Assembly: GCA_021851405.1 (NCBI GenBank)
Contig: JAJZDW010000025.1
Coordinates: 1 to 54,707 of the forward strand
DNA: 54,707 bases
Reading direction: 5' to 3'
DNA from: Pseudomonadota bacterium
GTDB lineage: Bacteria; Pseudomonadota; Gammaproteobacteria; Steroidobacterales; Steroidobacteraceae
Positions 7,278 to 15,449 of this stretch are shown here, piece after piece. The first letter of the stretch is position 1, and each line of letters opens with the position of its first letter. The notes under the pieces are model-generated. The model made no database searches and was not told the origin of the DNA. It saw only the letters and a program-made list of their open reading frames with translations. Made by a program: the position numbers and the translations under genes.

Positions 7278-9173
7278 CTCCTGGGGCCGCAGCGCGCGAT
7301 AGATCGTGTTGCGTGAGACACCGAGCGACCGGGCGGCGGCCGAGACGTTGCCGCCGTTGCGTTCGAGTGCGGCGATCACCGCGCTCGAACGCAGGGACCT
7401 CAGATCGCCCGCATCGGCGCGCGGCCGACCAACGCCCTCGGACGGCAGGTCATCGAGAAAGTCCTCCGGCAGCTGCTGTGGGCCGACCCACCCCGACTCC
7501 TCGGCCATGATGCTTGCGGTACGCAGGACATTGGCGAATTGGCGGATGTTGCCCGGCCAGCGATAGCGGTGGAACGCAGCGAGCACCTCCGGCGCGAACT
7601 GCGGTACGGAGGGGCTCTGCTCGCACATGATTCGCGCCATGAGCGTCTCGAGGTCCGTCCGTTCACGCAGCGCCGGCAGCCGCACCGAGAGGCCATTGAG
7701 TCGGTAGTACAGATCCTCGCGAAACAGCCCACGGCGCATCATGTCCTTCAGATCGCGGTGAGTCGCGCAGATCACCGCGATGTCGACCGGTCGCTCGCGG
7801 TGCGCGCCGAGCGGCAGGACCGCCCGCTCCTGCAACACCCGCAGCAGACGGGTCTGCAGTGCGAGCGGCATGTCGCCGATCTCATCGAGGAACAGCGTCC
7901 CACCGTCCGCGAGGACGATCTTGCCAGGGTTCCCCCGGCGGCGCGCTCCGGTGAAGGCGCCCTCCTCGTACCCGAACAGCTCGGCCTCGATCAGCGACTC
8001 CGGGAACGAGGCGCAGTCGAGCGCAATGAACGGACCAGTGCGCCGTCCGGACTCGTTGTGGATCGCGTGCGCCAGCAGTTCCTTGCCGGTGCCGGTCTCA
8101 CCGAGAATGAGAATGGGAATTGCGTGGCCCTGGACCTTGCGGATCTTGCCAATGACCGCGGCGATGGCCGGATCCCCGGTGTCCAGATCCGCCAGCGTCG
8201 GCGCATGGCCGGACGGGACCTGTGCGTCGTGTCGCGGCGCCGGCACCGCGGTCACGGAGCGGCGGGCCGCGAGCGAATTCGGCTCGACGCGCGCCAGCAC
8301 CGCCTGCCCGGTACGCAGCGTCAGGCGCACCAGTGTCCCGGCCACACCGCGCCGCGCCAGCAGGGAAGGCACGTCGATCTCGAAGAGCGAATGAAGCGAG
8401 CACGCGGCGAGTTCCTCGGCGGCAAGGCCGAGGAGCGCGCGCGCATTGGCGTTGGCCGCGAGCATCCGGCCCGCCTCATCGAATGCCGCGATACCCTCGA
8501 GCAGCGTGCCGAGCAGCTCCGTTCGCGGATGAAAGTGGATCCGCAGACTCTGCCCGAATTCATCGACGAAGAGTTGATTCTCGATCATGTGCGTCGAGAT
8601 GCGCACCAGGCCCATGGTGTGCGGGTGATACCCTTCCTGGGGTCCGGACACATCGAGCGCACCGATCAGCTCACCGCGCGGCCCGTGGATCGGGCTGCAA
8701 GAACAGGTGAGAAAGCGATTGACCGTGAGGAAATGCTCACTGCCGTGCACCAGGGTGGCGCGCCGCTCGACCAGCGCCGTGCCAATCGCGTTGGTTCCCT
8801 TGCTGTCCTCCGACCAGAGCACTCCGGGCTTCAAGGCCACCTGCTCGGCCTTCTCGAGAAAGTCCCCGTCGCCGAGGGCATGCATGATCAGGCCGTGCTC
8901 ATCGGTCAGCAGAACCATGCTGTGGGTGTTGAGAATCTGCTGATGGAGCAACTCCATCACCGGCAGCGCATGCAGATACAGCGACCGATGCTGCTCGGCC
9001 AGCTCGCTCAGTGCGCGACGACTGAGCGCACTGTAGTCCGGACGCCAGCGCTCGCTCAAACCCGAGCGACGGACCCGCTCGTGCCACAGCGACACGACTT
9101 TGGAGCGCTCCGCGACGTTCAATTCGTCGGCCGCATGCAGCGCTGACTGCAGCGCAGCGGATTCGTCTCTCAT
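7269..9173 (-). CDS. AcoR-like sigma-54-dependent activator (GAF + AAA+ + Fis)
   Basis: A 634-residue full-length enhancer-binding protein. The N-terminal region carries a GAF-like sensor (about 70-205; HSMVLLTDEHG, GTNAIGTALVER, IHGPRGELIGALDVSG) and a PAS-like linker (about 218-300). The AAA+ core has Walker A GETGTGKE (358-365), GAFTGA (405-410) and Walker B GGTLFLDEIGD (424-434). The C-terminal Fis helix-turn-helix (GNVSAAARSLGVSRNTIYR) ends the chain. It has the domain plan of AcoR-type activators of acetoin and alcohol catabolism. It lies next to the cytochrome c and PQQ dehydrogenase genes, and exact sigma-54 promoters precede that dehydrogenase and the aldehyde dehydrogenase, so it is the leading candidate activator for them. 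Which ligand binds GAF is unknown. Confidence 0.9.
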   Translation of the reverse strand: MRDESAALQSALHAADELNVAERSKVVSLWHERVRRSGLSERWRPDYSALSRRALSELAEQHRSLYLHALPVMELLHQQILNTHSMVLLTDEHGLIMHALGDGDFLEKAEQVALKPGVLWSEDSKGTNAIGTALVERRATLVHGSEHFLTVNRFLTCSCSPIHGPRGELIGALDVSGPQEGYHPHTMGLVRISTHMIENQLFVDEFGQSLRIHFHPRTELLGTLLEGIAAFDEAGRMLAANANARALLGLAAEELAACSLHSLFEIDVPSLLARRGVAGTLVRLTLRTGQAVLARVEPNSLAARRSVTAVPAPRHDAQVPSGHAPTLADLDTGDPAIAAVIGKIRKVQGHAIPILILGETGTGKELLAHAIHNESGRRTGPFIALDCASFPESLIEAELFGYEEGAFTGARRRGNPGKIVLADGGTLFLDEIGDMPLALQTRLLRVLQERAVLPLGAHRERPVDIAVICATHRDLKDMMRRGLFREDLYYRLNGLSVRLPALRERTDLETLMARIMCEQSPSVPQFAPEVLAAFHRYRWPGNIRQFANVLRTASIMAEESGWVGPQQLPEDFLDDLPSEGVGRPRADAGDLRSLRSSAVIAALERNGGNVSAAARSLGVSRNTIYRALRPQESA

Positions 9174-9325
9174 CCCATCCCCCCCTCAGCGTACCCCAGG
9201 CACGACTGGCGGACTTTCTCTTATCACTACCCTAGCGCGATCGCGCGGCACGGTACATTACGGCATACCGAGATCCGCAGCGCCCCCCCGGGGGTGCCGT
9301 CACGAGGCGGGCCGCGCCGCCTGGG

Positions 9326-9883
9326 CTAGTCGGCGGGGGGATCGGTCCGTGCGCCGGGCAGGGCCCCGACGAGCGCCTCGCAGTGCGGCGAGGCCGCCGG
9401 CGCGCCCGAACGGGGTACCGAGGGCCGCGCCCCACAGCCCCCGCCCGCCCGCGCATGCCTCGTGGGCGGACGGGGGCCGTGATAGAGCAGCGGCACTGCG
9501 CTGGTGCTCGCCATCGAGTGGGTCAGCGCCGTCCTGCCGGCTGGAAAGCCGTTCTGCTGCAGCAGGAAGGACATGATGTCCACGTACTGCTTCGGGGTAA
9601 GGGACCCCGGCGCATAGGCCGGCATGTTCACCGAGAGGAACAGGTAGATGTCCCGGACCTTGTAGTTGGCCTTGGGCGAGGCGAAGATCGGCCCGCTCAA
9701 CGCCGGACCCACCAGCCCCTGCTCCTGCCTTCCATGGCACGCCGCACAATGGTGCTCATAGGCTCGATGTCCCGCGCGGGCCTGTGCCGCGGTATACAGC
9801 GCCGGCACCGCCGCCTCGCCGCGCGGGACTCCCCACGCGGCGAGGCTCAGAGACAACACGAGCAGCGCTCGAGACCGGCGCAT
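9326..9883 (-). CDS. Periplasmic c-type cytochrome, partner of the PQQ dehydrogenase
   Basis: A 185-residue protein with a signal peptide (MRRSRALLVLSLSLAAWGVPRGEA) and a single haem-binding CAACH motif. An axial Met is probably in NMPAYAPGSLT. The order CAACHGRQEQGLVGPALSG followed by MPAYAPGSLTPKQYVDIMSFLL is that of small class I cytochromes which accept electrons from periplasmic PQQ alcohol dehydrogenases. It lies 16 bp downstream of the dehydrogenase gene and is surely co-transcribed. ATG 9883 is chosen over 9919, which would overlap the upstream gene and spoil the signal sequence. The last 55 or so residues are Arg/Pro/Gly/Ala-rich without cytochrome character and may be a disordered tail or the result of a past frameshift. 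Confidence 0.83.
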   Translation of the reverse strand: MRRSRALLVLSLSLAAWGVPRGEAAVPALYTAAQARAGHRAYEHHCAACHGRQEQGLVGPALSGPIFASPKANYKVRDIYLFLSVNMPAYAPGSLTPKQYVDIMSFLLQQNGFPAGRTALTHSMASTSAVPLLYHGPRPPTRHARAGGGCGARPSVPRSGAPAASPHCEALVGALPGARTDPPAD

Positions 9884-9899
9884 CGACCGCGCGCCGCGC

Positions 9900-11609
9900 T
9901 CAACGCAGCGCAAAGACATACAAGTGCCCGCCGCGCGGAATGTTCTTCACGACCGGGACCATCTTGCCGCCCCAGATGGGCGTGCCGCCGCCCCAGCCGG
10001 CGAGAATCGCCACGTACTGCTTACCGTTCACCATGAAGGTCGACGGCGGCGCAATGACGCCGGAGGACAGCTGCGGGCTGCGCCACAGCACCGCACCGGT
10101 GCGCGCATCGAAGGCGTACAGATGCCCGCGGGCCGAGCCACTGAACACCACACCGCCGGCCGTGCTCATCGCGCCGGCATCCCACGGCAGGTCGCTCTCG
10201 TGATCCCAGACCTGACGACCGGTATCCAGATCGATGGCCTGCAACGCGCCCCAGTGATGGTCGGCCGGATCATGCACGACCTCGAAGCTCTCCCCGAGGT
10301 ACGGCAGACCGGGATGATAGAACGTGGGCGCACCCTTCATGGTCATGCAGGTGTGAATCGTTGGCACATACGCCAGGTGCGTCACCGGATCGACGGAAAT
10401 TGGCCACCAGTTCTTACCGCCGAGGAAGCTCGGGCAGGTGAACACTTGTTTGTTCATCGCCGGCCGCAGCGCATTGTTGGTGTAAGGCAAGCCGTTCTTG
10501 AAGCCCTCGACCGACGTCGCGCGTGTGAATTGTCGAGCATAGATCAACTTGCCGTTCACTCGATTGATGGCATAGAACCAGCCATTGCGATCGGCATGGA
10601 CGATGGCCCGGTAGGTCGTGCCGTGATAGCGCAGCGTCGTGATCACCGGAGTATTCACCCCGTCGTAGTCCCACGAATCATTCGGGGTGTACTGGTAGTA
10701 CCACTTGATCTTGCCGCTGCGCGGGTGCAGGGCGAGCAACGAGTCGGTGAACAGGTTGAGCCCTGGGCGCAGCTTCGCGAGCCACGGCGCAGGGTTGCCG
10801 ACGCCCCAGAAGAGCGTGTCGGTGCTCGGATCATAGGTGCCCGTGATCCAGGCCGAACCGCCGCCGTGCTTATACATGCCCTTCGGCCAAGTGTTCGCAC
10901 CGAGATGTCCGGGCGCGGGCGTCGTCCAGCGGCGCCACAGGAGCGCACCGGTCCTCGCATTCAGCGCCTGGATGAAATCGCGTGCACCGTATTCCCCGCC
11001 GGATTCCCCGACGATCACCATGCCTTTGAGGATCATCGGTGCGAGCGTCATCGCGTAGCCGACGTCGGCGGGCTTCAGTTGCCGCTGCCAGACCACCTTA
11101 CCGCTGATCGCATTCAGGGCGACGACATAGTTGTCGAGCGTCGCCATGTAGACGTCGTCGCCATAAAGCGCGACGCCGCGATTGACCACGTCGCAGCAGA
11201 CGGTCTTGAAGCCGACGCCCGGCATGGGCCGGACGTACTTCCACAGGACTTTGCCGGTCACGGCATTCAGCGCGATCAGATGATCCTTCGGAGTCGTGAT
11301 GAACATGTACTGTCCATTGACCATCGGCGTCGACTCGTAGCCCTGCTTCAGGTGACTTCGGTAGCTCCAGACCAAATGCAGATTCTTGACGGTGTGCGTG
11401 TTGATCTGCGTGAACGGCGCGAAGCTGTTGCCGGCGTAATCTCGCCGAAACATCAGCCAGCCGTTGTCCGTGGCGGCCGCCGCGAGCCGTGCATCAGTCA
11501 CGGTCGGATAGCCGCCGGCACGGGCGACGCCTGAGAACGCCAGCGCAACGAGTAGCCCCGCAGCGCTGGCGCGACGGACTCGATGCGACAGGGCATGGAT
11601 GGTCGTCAT
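9900..11609 (-). CDS. PQQ-dependent alcohol dehydrogenase with lanthanide-type metal site
   Basis: A 569-residue quinoprotein with an N-terminal signal peptide (cleavage near AGVARAGG) and an eight-bladed propeller rich in tryptophan-docking repeats (for example TGKVLWKY, SGKVVWQR, TGRQVWDH). The adjacent Cys138-Cys139 pair (TVCCDVVNRG) forms the vicinal disulphide typical of PQQ alcohol dehydrogenases. Metal and cofactor residues are visible as Glu206 (GGEYG), Asn272 (GNPAPW) and catalytic Asp314, with an additional Asp316 in SWDYDGVN. In methanol and alcohol dehydrogenases that extra Asp marks enzymes using lanthanides (XoxF/PedH type) instead of calcium. It would oxidise primary alcohols in the periplasm and pass electrons to the cytochrome encoded just downstream. 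ATG 11609 follows GGGGGAG; a sigma-54 promoter lies 80 bp upstream. Exact substrate unknown. Confidence 0.92.
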   Translation of the reverse strand: MTTIHALSHRVRRASAAGLLVALAFSGVARAGGYPTVTDARLAAAATDNGWLMFRRDYAGNSFAPFTQINTHTVKNLHLVWSYRSHLKQGYESTPMVNGQYMFITTPKDHLIALNAVTGKVLWKYVRPMPGVGFKTVCCDVVNRGVALYGDDVYMATLDNYVVALNAISGKVVWQRQLKPADVGYAMTLAPMILKGMVIVGESGGEYGARDFIQALNARTGALLWRRWTTPAPGHLGANTWPKGMYKHGGGSAWITGTYDPSTDTLFWGVGNPAPWLAKLRPGLNLFTDSLLALHPRSGKIKWYYQYTPNDSWDYDGVNTPVITTLRYHGTTYRAIVHADRNGWFYAINRVNGKLIYARQFTRATSVEGFKNGLPYTNNALRPAMNKQVFTCPSFLGGKNWWPISVDPVTHLAYVPTIHTCMTMKGAPTFYHPGLPYLGESFEVVHDPADHHWGALQAIDLDTGRQVWDHESDLPWDAGAMSTAGGVVFSGSARGHLYAFDARTGAVLWRSPQLSSGVIAPPSTFMVNGKQYVAILAGWGGGTPIWGGKMVPVVKNIPRGGHLYVFALR

Positions 11610-11688
11610 ATGAAATGCTCCCCCAATGTAATTGGCTGACGTGCGGCGGAATCGGCTCGCAAGCGTCACTCCACCTGATGGGCCCGAT

Positions 11689-11704
11689 TGCAAGGGCCAT
11701 GCCA
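11689..11704 (-). promoter_or_regulatory. Sigma-54 promoter of the PQQ dehydrogenase-cytochrome operon
   Basis: Read on the minus strand, TGGCATG-GCCC-TTGCA fits the sigma-54 consensus with exact spacing. The -12 element is 80 bp upstream of the dehydrogenase ATG. Confidence 0.82.
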
Positions 11705-11954
11705 CGGTGCGCCGCGCGCGGCTGCGGCTCTCTACAAGCCACCGCGCACACCCGTTGCAGACACCACACGCGATTCCCCGCCGCGTGGGTGCGAAGAGAT
11801 CCGCACCGATTCGGCGGCGAAAGATGTCGGACTCAGCCGTGCGAGATCCTTCCGAGCGTTAGATGCGACCCCCGGAACGAGCCCACCGCCTAGCCCGTGC
11901 GCCGCGGGCCACACTCACCGTGCCGCGCTGCGCTGCGCAGGAGGCCGGATGAGG

Positions 11955-11971
11955 TGTTCCGTTTTGGAACA
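11955..11971. promoter_or_regulatory. Perfect palindromic enhancer site TGTTCC-GTTTT-GGAACA
   Basis: A perfect inverted repeat with 6-bp arms and a 5-bp centre, 74 bp upstream of the aldehyde dehydrogenase -24 element. It lies about 250 bp from the divergent -24 element of the PQQ operon, so it could serve both. It shares its pattern with 244-260 beside adhC. A second dyad, GTTGCGCAAC, lies about 13 bp further right. Binding by the AcoR-like regulators is inferred. Confidence 0.65.
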
Positions 11972-12044
11972 CTCCGGCGTTGCGTTGCGCAACACGGCGC
12001 ACTCCGCAACGCGGCCGAAGCGATGTTTCGGGTGGCGCTTTGGA

Positions 12045-12060
12045 TGGCATGTGCCTTGCA
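12045..12060 (+). promoter_or_regulatory. Sigma-54 promoter of the aldehyde dehydrogenase
   Basis: TGGCATG-TGCC-TTGCA fits the sigma-54 consensus with exact spacing, 41 bp upstream of the aldehyde dehydrogenase ATG. The palindromic site at 11955-11971 sits at a normal enhancer distance. Confidence 0.85.
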
Positions 12061-12100
12061 GTAGGATTCTCCAGACCGAATCCACCGCGAGGCATCTTCC

Positions 12101-13621
12101 ATGTCCATCCAACCCAGCACCCATGGTCGCGTCAAGATTGCGCTCAAGGCGCGCTACGAGAACTACATCGGCGGCCGATGGGTCCCGCCGGTCAAGGGCG
12201 AGTACTTCACCAACCTCACACCCGTCACCGGGGCCGGCCTGTGCGAGATCGCGCGCTCGGGCGCCGCGGACATCGAGCTCGCGCTCGATGCGGCGCACCG
12301 GGCCCGGGCCGCCTGGGGCCAGACCTCCCCGGCCGAGCGCGCCCTGGTGCTGAACCGCATGGCCGATCGCATGCAAGAGAAGCTCGAGTACCTCGCCACC
12401 ATCGAGACCTGGGACAACGGCAAGCCGATCCGCGAGACGCTCGCGGCCGATCTGCCGCTGGCGATCGATCATCTGCGCTACTTCGCTGGCTGTATCCGTG
12501 CGCAGGAAGGAGCGCTCAGTCAGATCGACGAGGACACCGTCGCCTATCACTTCCACGAGCCCCTCGGGGTGGTCGGGCAGATCATTCCGTGGAACTTCCC
12601 GCTGTTGATGGCCACCTGGAAGCTCGCCCCGGCGCTCGCGGCCGGCAACTGCGTGGTGCTGAAGCCGGCCGAGCAGACGCCGCTGTCGATCCTACTGCTG
12701 CTCGAGCTGGTCGGGGATCTGCTGCCGCCCGGGGTGCTGAACGTGGTCAACGGCTTCGGCGTCGAGGCCGGCAAGCCGCTCGCCTCGAGCGCACGCATCG
12801 CCAAGATCGCCTTCACCGGAGAGACCACCACCGGCCGGCTGATCATGCAGTACGCGGCGCAAAATCTCATCCCAGTGACGCTCGAACTGGGCGGCAAGTC
12901 CCCGAACGTGTTCTTCGCAGACGTCTGCCGGGCGGACGATGATTTCTTCGACAAGGCCATCGAAGGCTTCGTCATGTTCGCGCTGAACCAGGGCGAGGTG
13001 TGCACCTGCCCGTCGCGGGCCCTGATCCAGGAGTCGATCTACCCGCAGTTCATGCAGCGGGCACTGCAGCGCGTCGCGCAGATCAAGCAGGGCGATCCGC
13101 TCGACCCGGCGACCATGGTCGGCGCCCAGGCCTCCGCGGAGCAGATGGAGAAGATCCTCACGTACCTCGAACTCGGCAAGCATGAAGGCGCCGAGTGTCT
13201 CGCCGGCGGACAGCGCACCCGGCTCGCAGGGCCCCTCGCCGAGGGATATTACATCCAGCCGACCGTCTTCAAGGGCCACAACCGCATGCGCATCTTCCAG
13301 GAGGAGATCTTCGGCCCCGTGGTGTCGGTCACGACCTTCAAGGACATGGACGAGGCGCTCGCCATCGCCAACGACACGCTGTACGGACTCGGCGCCGGCG
13401 TGTGGTCGCGCGAGGCGAACACCTGCTACCGCATGGGACGAGCCATCCAGGCCGGTCGTGTCTGGACCAACTGCTATCACGCCTACCCGGCGCATGCGGC
13501 CTTCGGCGGCTACAAGCACTCGGGGATCGGACGGGAGACCCACAAGATGATGCTCGAGCACTACCAGCAGACGAAGAACCTGCTGGTGAGCTACTCCCCG
13601 AAGGCACTCGGGTTCTTCTGA
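12101..13621 (+). CDS. exaC: NAD-dependent (acet)aldehyde dehydrogenase, ExaC/AldB type
   Basis: A 506-residue aldehyde dehydrogenase of normal family length. The NAD-binding region includes [10 protein letters not shown] and the substrate-side motif [12 protein letters not shown] holds the catalytic Glu. The nucleophile Cys lies in the family's [11 protein letters not shown] segment, and [12 protein letters not shown] closes the active-site region. The sequence follows the AldB/ExaC subgroup, which oxidises acetaldehyde and related aldehydes to acids. It is the second step after periplasmic alcohol oxidation, acting in the cytoplasm. A DUF779 gene follows within 9 bp, a conserved pairing for this subgroup. 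An exact sigma-54 promoter and a palindromic site lie upstream, matching the regulation of the divergent PQQ dehydrogenase. Confidence 0.93.
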   Translation: MSIQPSTHGRVKIALKARYENYIGGRWVPPVKGEYFTNLTPVTGAGLCEIARSGAADIELALDAAHRARAAWGQTSPAERALVLNRMADRMQEKLEYLATIETWDNGKPIRETLAADLPLAIDHLRYFAGCIRAQEGALSQIDEDTVAYHFHEPLGVVGQIIPWNFPLLMATWKLAPALAAGNCVVLKPAEQTPLSILLLLELVGDLLPPGVLNVVNGFGVEAGKPLASSARIAKIAFTGETTTGRLIMQYAAQNLIPVTLELGGKSPNVFFADVCRADDDFFDKAIEGFVMFALNQGEVCTCPSRALIQESIYPQFMQRALQRVAQIKQGDPLDPATMVGAQASAEQMEKILTYLELGKHEGAECLAGGQRTRLAGPLAEGYYIQPTVFKGHNRMRIFQEEIFGPVVSVTTFKDMDEALAIANDTLYGLGAGVWSREANTCYRMGRAIQAGRVWTNCYHAYPAHAAFGGYKHSGIGRETHKMMLEHYQQTKNLLVSYSPKALGFF

Positions 13622-13629
13622 GGCGCACC

Positions 13630-14010
13630 GTGACGAGCGCACGGGTCAGCGCCACCGCCGCGGCGCTCGAGCTGATCGGGCAGCTCGTGACGCGCCACGG
13701 TGCGCTGATGTTTCACCAGTCCGGGGGCTGCTGCGATGGCAGCGCCCCGATGTGCCTGGCACGTGGGGAGCTGCAGATCGGTGCGCAGGATGTGTACCTG
13801 GGGCAGATCGGCCAACAGCCCTTCTACATCGGCGCGGCGCAGTTCGAGTACTGGCGGCACACGCACCTGATCATCGACGTCGTGCCCGGTCGCGGCGGGA
13901 TGTTTTCCTTGGAAGGTCCCACCGGGATGCGCTTCATCACCCGCTCGCGTCTCTACACCCCGGAGGAGGAAGCCGCGCTGCCGCCCGTGCGGTGCGGGCC
14001 AGCCGGCTGA
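13630..14010 (+). CDS. DUF779 protein linked to aldehyde dehydrogenase
   Basis: A 126-residue protein of the DUF779 family. The hallmark is the Cys-rich FHQSGGCCDGSAPMC near residues 33-47, a plausible metal-binding site, followed by YIGAAQFEYWRHTHLIIDVV and GRGGMFSLEG. Members are found immediately behind ExaC/AldB aldehyde dehydrogenases; their biochemical role is not established. The start is a GTG eight bases after the dehydrogenase stop, with a GAGGCG ribosome site overlapping that stop, implying translational coupling and one transcript. No signal peptide is seen, so it should be cytoplasmic like its partner. Confidence 0.85.
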   Translation: MTSARVSATAAALELIGQLVTRHGALMFHQSGGCCDGSAPMCLARGELQIGAQDVYLGQIGQQPFYIGAAQFEYWRHTHLIIDVVPGRGGMFSLEGPTGMRFITRSRLYTPEEEAALPPVRCGPAG

Positions 14011-14042
14011 GCGGTGCCGGCCCGCCGCGGATTTCTGCAATA

Positions 14043-15290
14043 ATGGAGCCCATGGAGGGGTTCACGCTGCTGTTCATTCTGATCGTCGCGGGCGGCATGG
14101 CCCTTGAGCTGTGGCTCGCCACTCGGCAAAGCGCCGCGGCGCGCGCGCATCGCGATCAGGTGCCCGAGGCCTTCGTCGGCCAGGTCTCCCCAGAGGCCCA
14201 CCGTAAGGCGGCCGATTACACCGCCGCCAAGGTCCGCCTGGCCCGCATCGGCACCGTGCTCGATGCACTCCTGACGCTCGCTCTGACGGTCGGCGGCGGC
14301 ATCACCGCGCTCGATGCGCTGTGGATGCGGACCGGGGAATCCGAGTTGTGGCGCGGCACGGCCGTGATCGCCTCGGTGAGCGTGCTGGTGATGCTCGTCA
14401 ATCTGCCGCTATCGCTGTGGCGCACGTTCGTCCTCGAGGCACGCTTCGGCTTCAACCGCACGACGGTGCGGCTGTATCTGCTCGATGCGGTCAAGGGGAT
14501 CGTGCTCGCCGTCGTGCTCGGGGTGCCGGTGGTGCTCGCGGCGCTGTGGCTGATGGCGCGTGCCGGCAGCCTCTGGTGGCTGTGGGCGTTCGGCGGCTGG
14601 GTGGTGTTGACGCTGCTGCTCAGCTGGGCCTGGCCGGTGGTGATCGCACCGCTCTTCAACCGCTTCTCGCCTCTCGCCGATGCGGCGCTGAAGGCGCGCA
14701 TCGAGGCGCTGCTCGGGCGCTGCGGCTTCACCTCGAGCGGCGTGTTCGTGGTGGACGGCTCGCGCCGCTCAGCGCACGGCAACGCCTACTTCACCGGCTT
14801 CGGGCGTCACAAGCGCATCGTATTCTTCGATACGCTGCTCGAGCAGCTCGCGCCGGTCGAGATCGAGGCGGTGCTCGCTCACGAGCTCGGCCACTTCCGT
14901 CTGCACCATGTGCGGGCCGGACTCGCCGCCTCGATCGCCGTGATGTTCGCCGCGCTCGCGCTGCTCGGCTGGCTCGCCCGTCAGGCCGCGTTCTACCACG
15001 CCCTCGGAGTGGCGCAGCCCTCGGCGCACGCAGCCTTGCTGCTGTTCGCATTCGCCGCACCCGCGGTGCTGTATTTCGCAACGCCGCTGAGTGCGCTGTG
15101 GTCGCGCCGGCACGAATACGCCGCCGACCGCTTTGCCGGTGCGCATGCCGATGCGCACGCCCTCGCCAGCGCGCTGGTGAAGCTCTATGGCAACAACGCC
15201 AGCACGCTCACGCCCGACCCGCTCTACAGCGGGTTTCACGATTCGCACCCGCCGCCGCTCGCACGCATTGCACGCCTGAACGGCGTGTGA
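14043..15290 (+). CDS. M48 family membrane zinc protease (Ste24/CAAX type)
   Basis: A 415-residue membrane metalloprotease. An N-terminal hydrophobic helix, three or more further transmembrane stretches between about residues 70 and 205, and two more after the active site fit the Ste24 layout. The zinc motif HELGHFRLHH lies at about residue 280, and the third ligand is in RRHEYAADRFA near 355. In proteobacteria such enzymes degrade misfolded membrane proteins. Two closely spaced start codons (14043 and 14052) are possible; I took the first. It follows the aldehyde dehydrogenase block on the same strand with a 32-bp gap, but its function is not obviously linked. Confidence 0.9.
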   Translation: MEPMEGFTLLFILIVAGGMALELWLATRQSAAARAHRDQVPEAFVGQVSPEAHRKAADYTAAKVRLARIGTVLDALLTLALTVGGGITALDALWMRTGESELWRGTAVIASVSVLVMLVNLPLSLWRTFVLEARFGFNRTTVRLYLLDAVKGIVLAVVLGVPVVLAALWLMARAGSLWWLWAFGGWVVLTLLLSWAWPVVIAPLFNRFSPLADAALKARIEALLGRCGFTSSGVFVVDGSRRSAHGNAYFTGFGRHKRIVFFDTLLEQLAPVEIEAVLAHELGHFRLHHVRAGLAASIAVMFAALALLGWLARQAAFYHALGVAQPSAHAALLLFAFAAPAVLYFATPLSALWSRRHEYAADRFAGAHADAHALASALVKLYGNNASTLTPDPLYSGFHDSHPPPLARIARLNGV

Positions 15291-15449
15291 GGCGCGCGAG
15301 TCATCGACCTGCAACATCGGCCGGATAGACTGCGCTCGCCGTGAAGATCGCGGCACCGGCGATGACGCTGCGCGCGCCGGTGCCGAGCCCGCCGCGGCAG
15401 TGAAACGCCCGATGTCATCCCCAGCCTCACGCGGAGGCCCGAGCGAACG

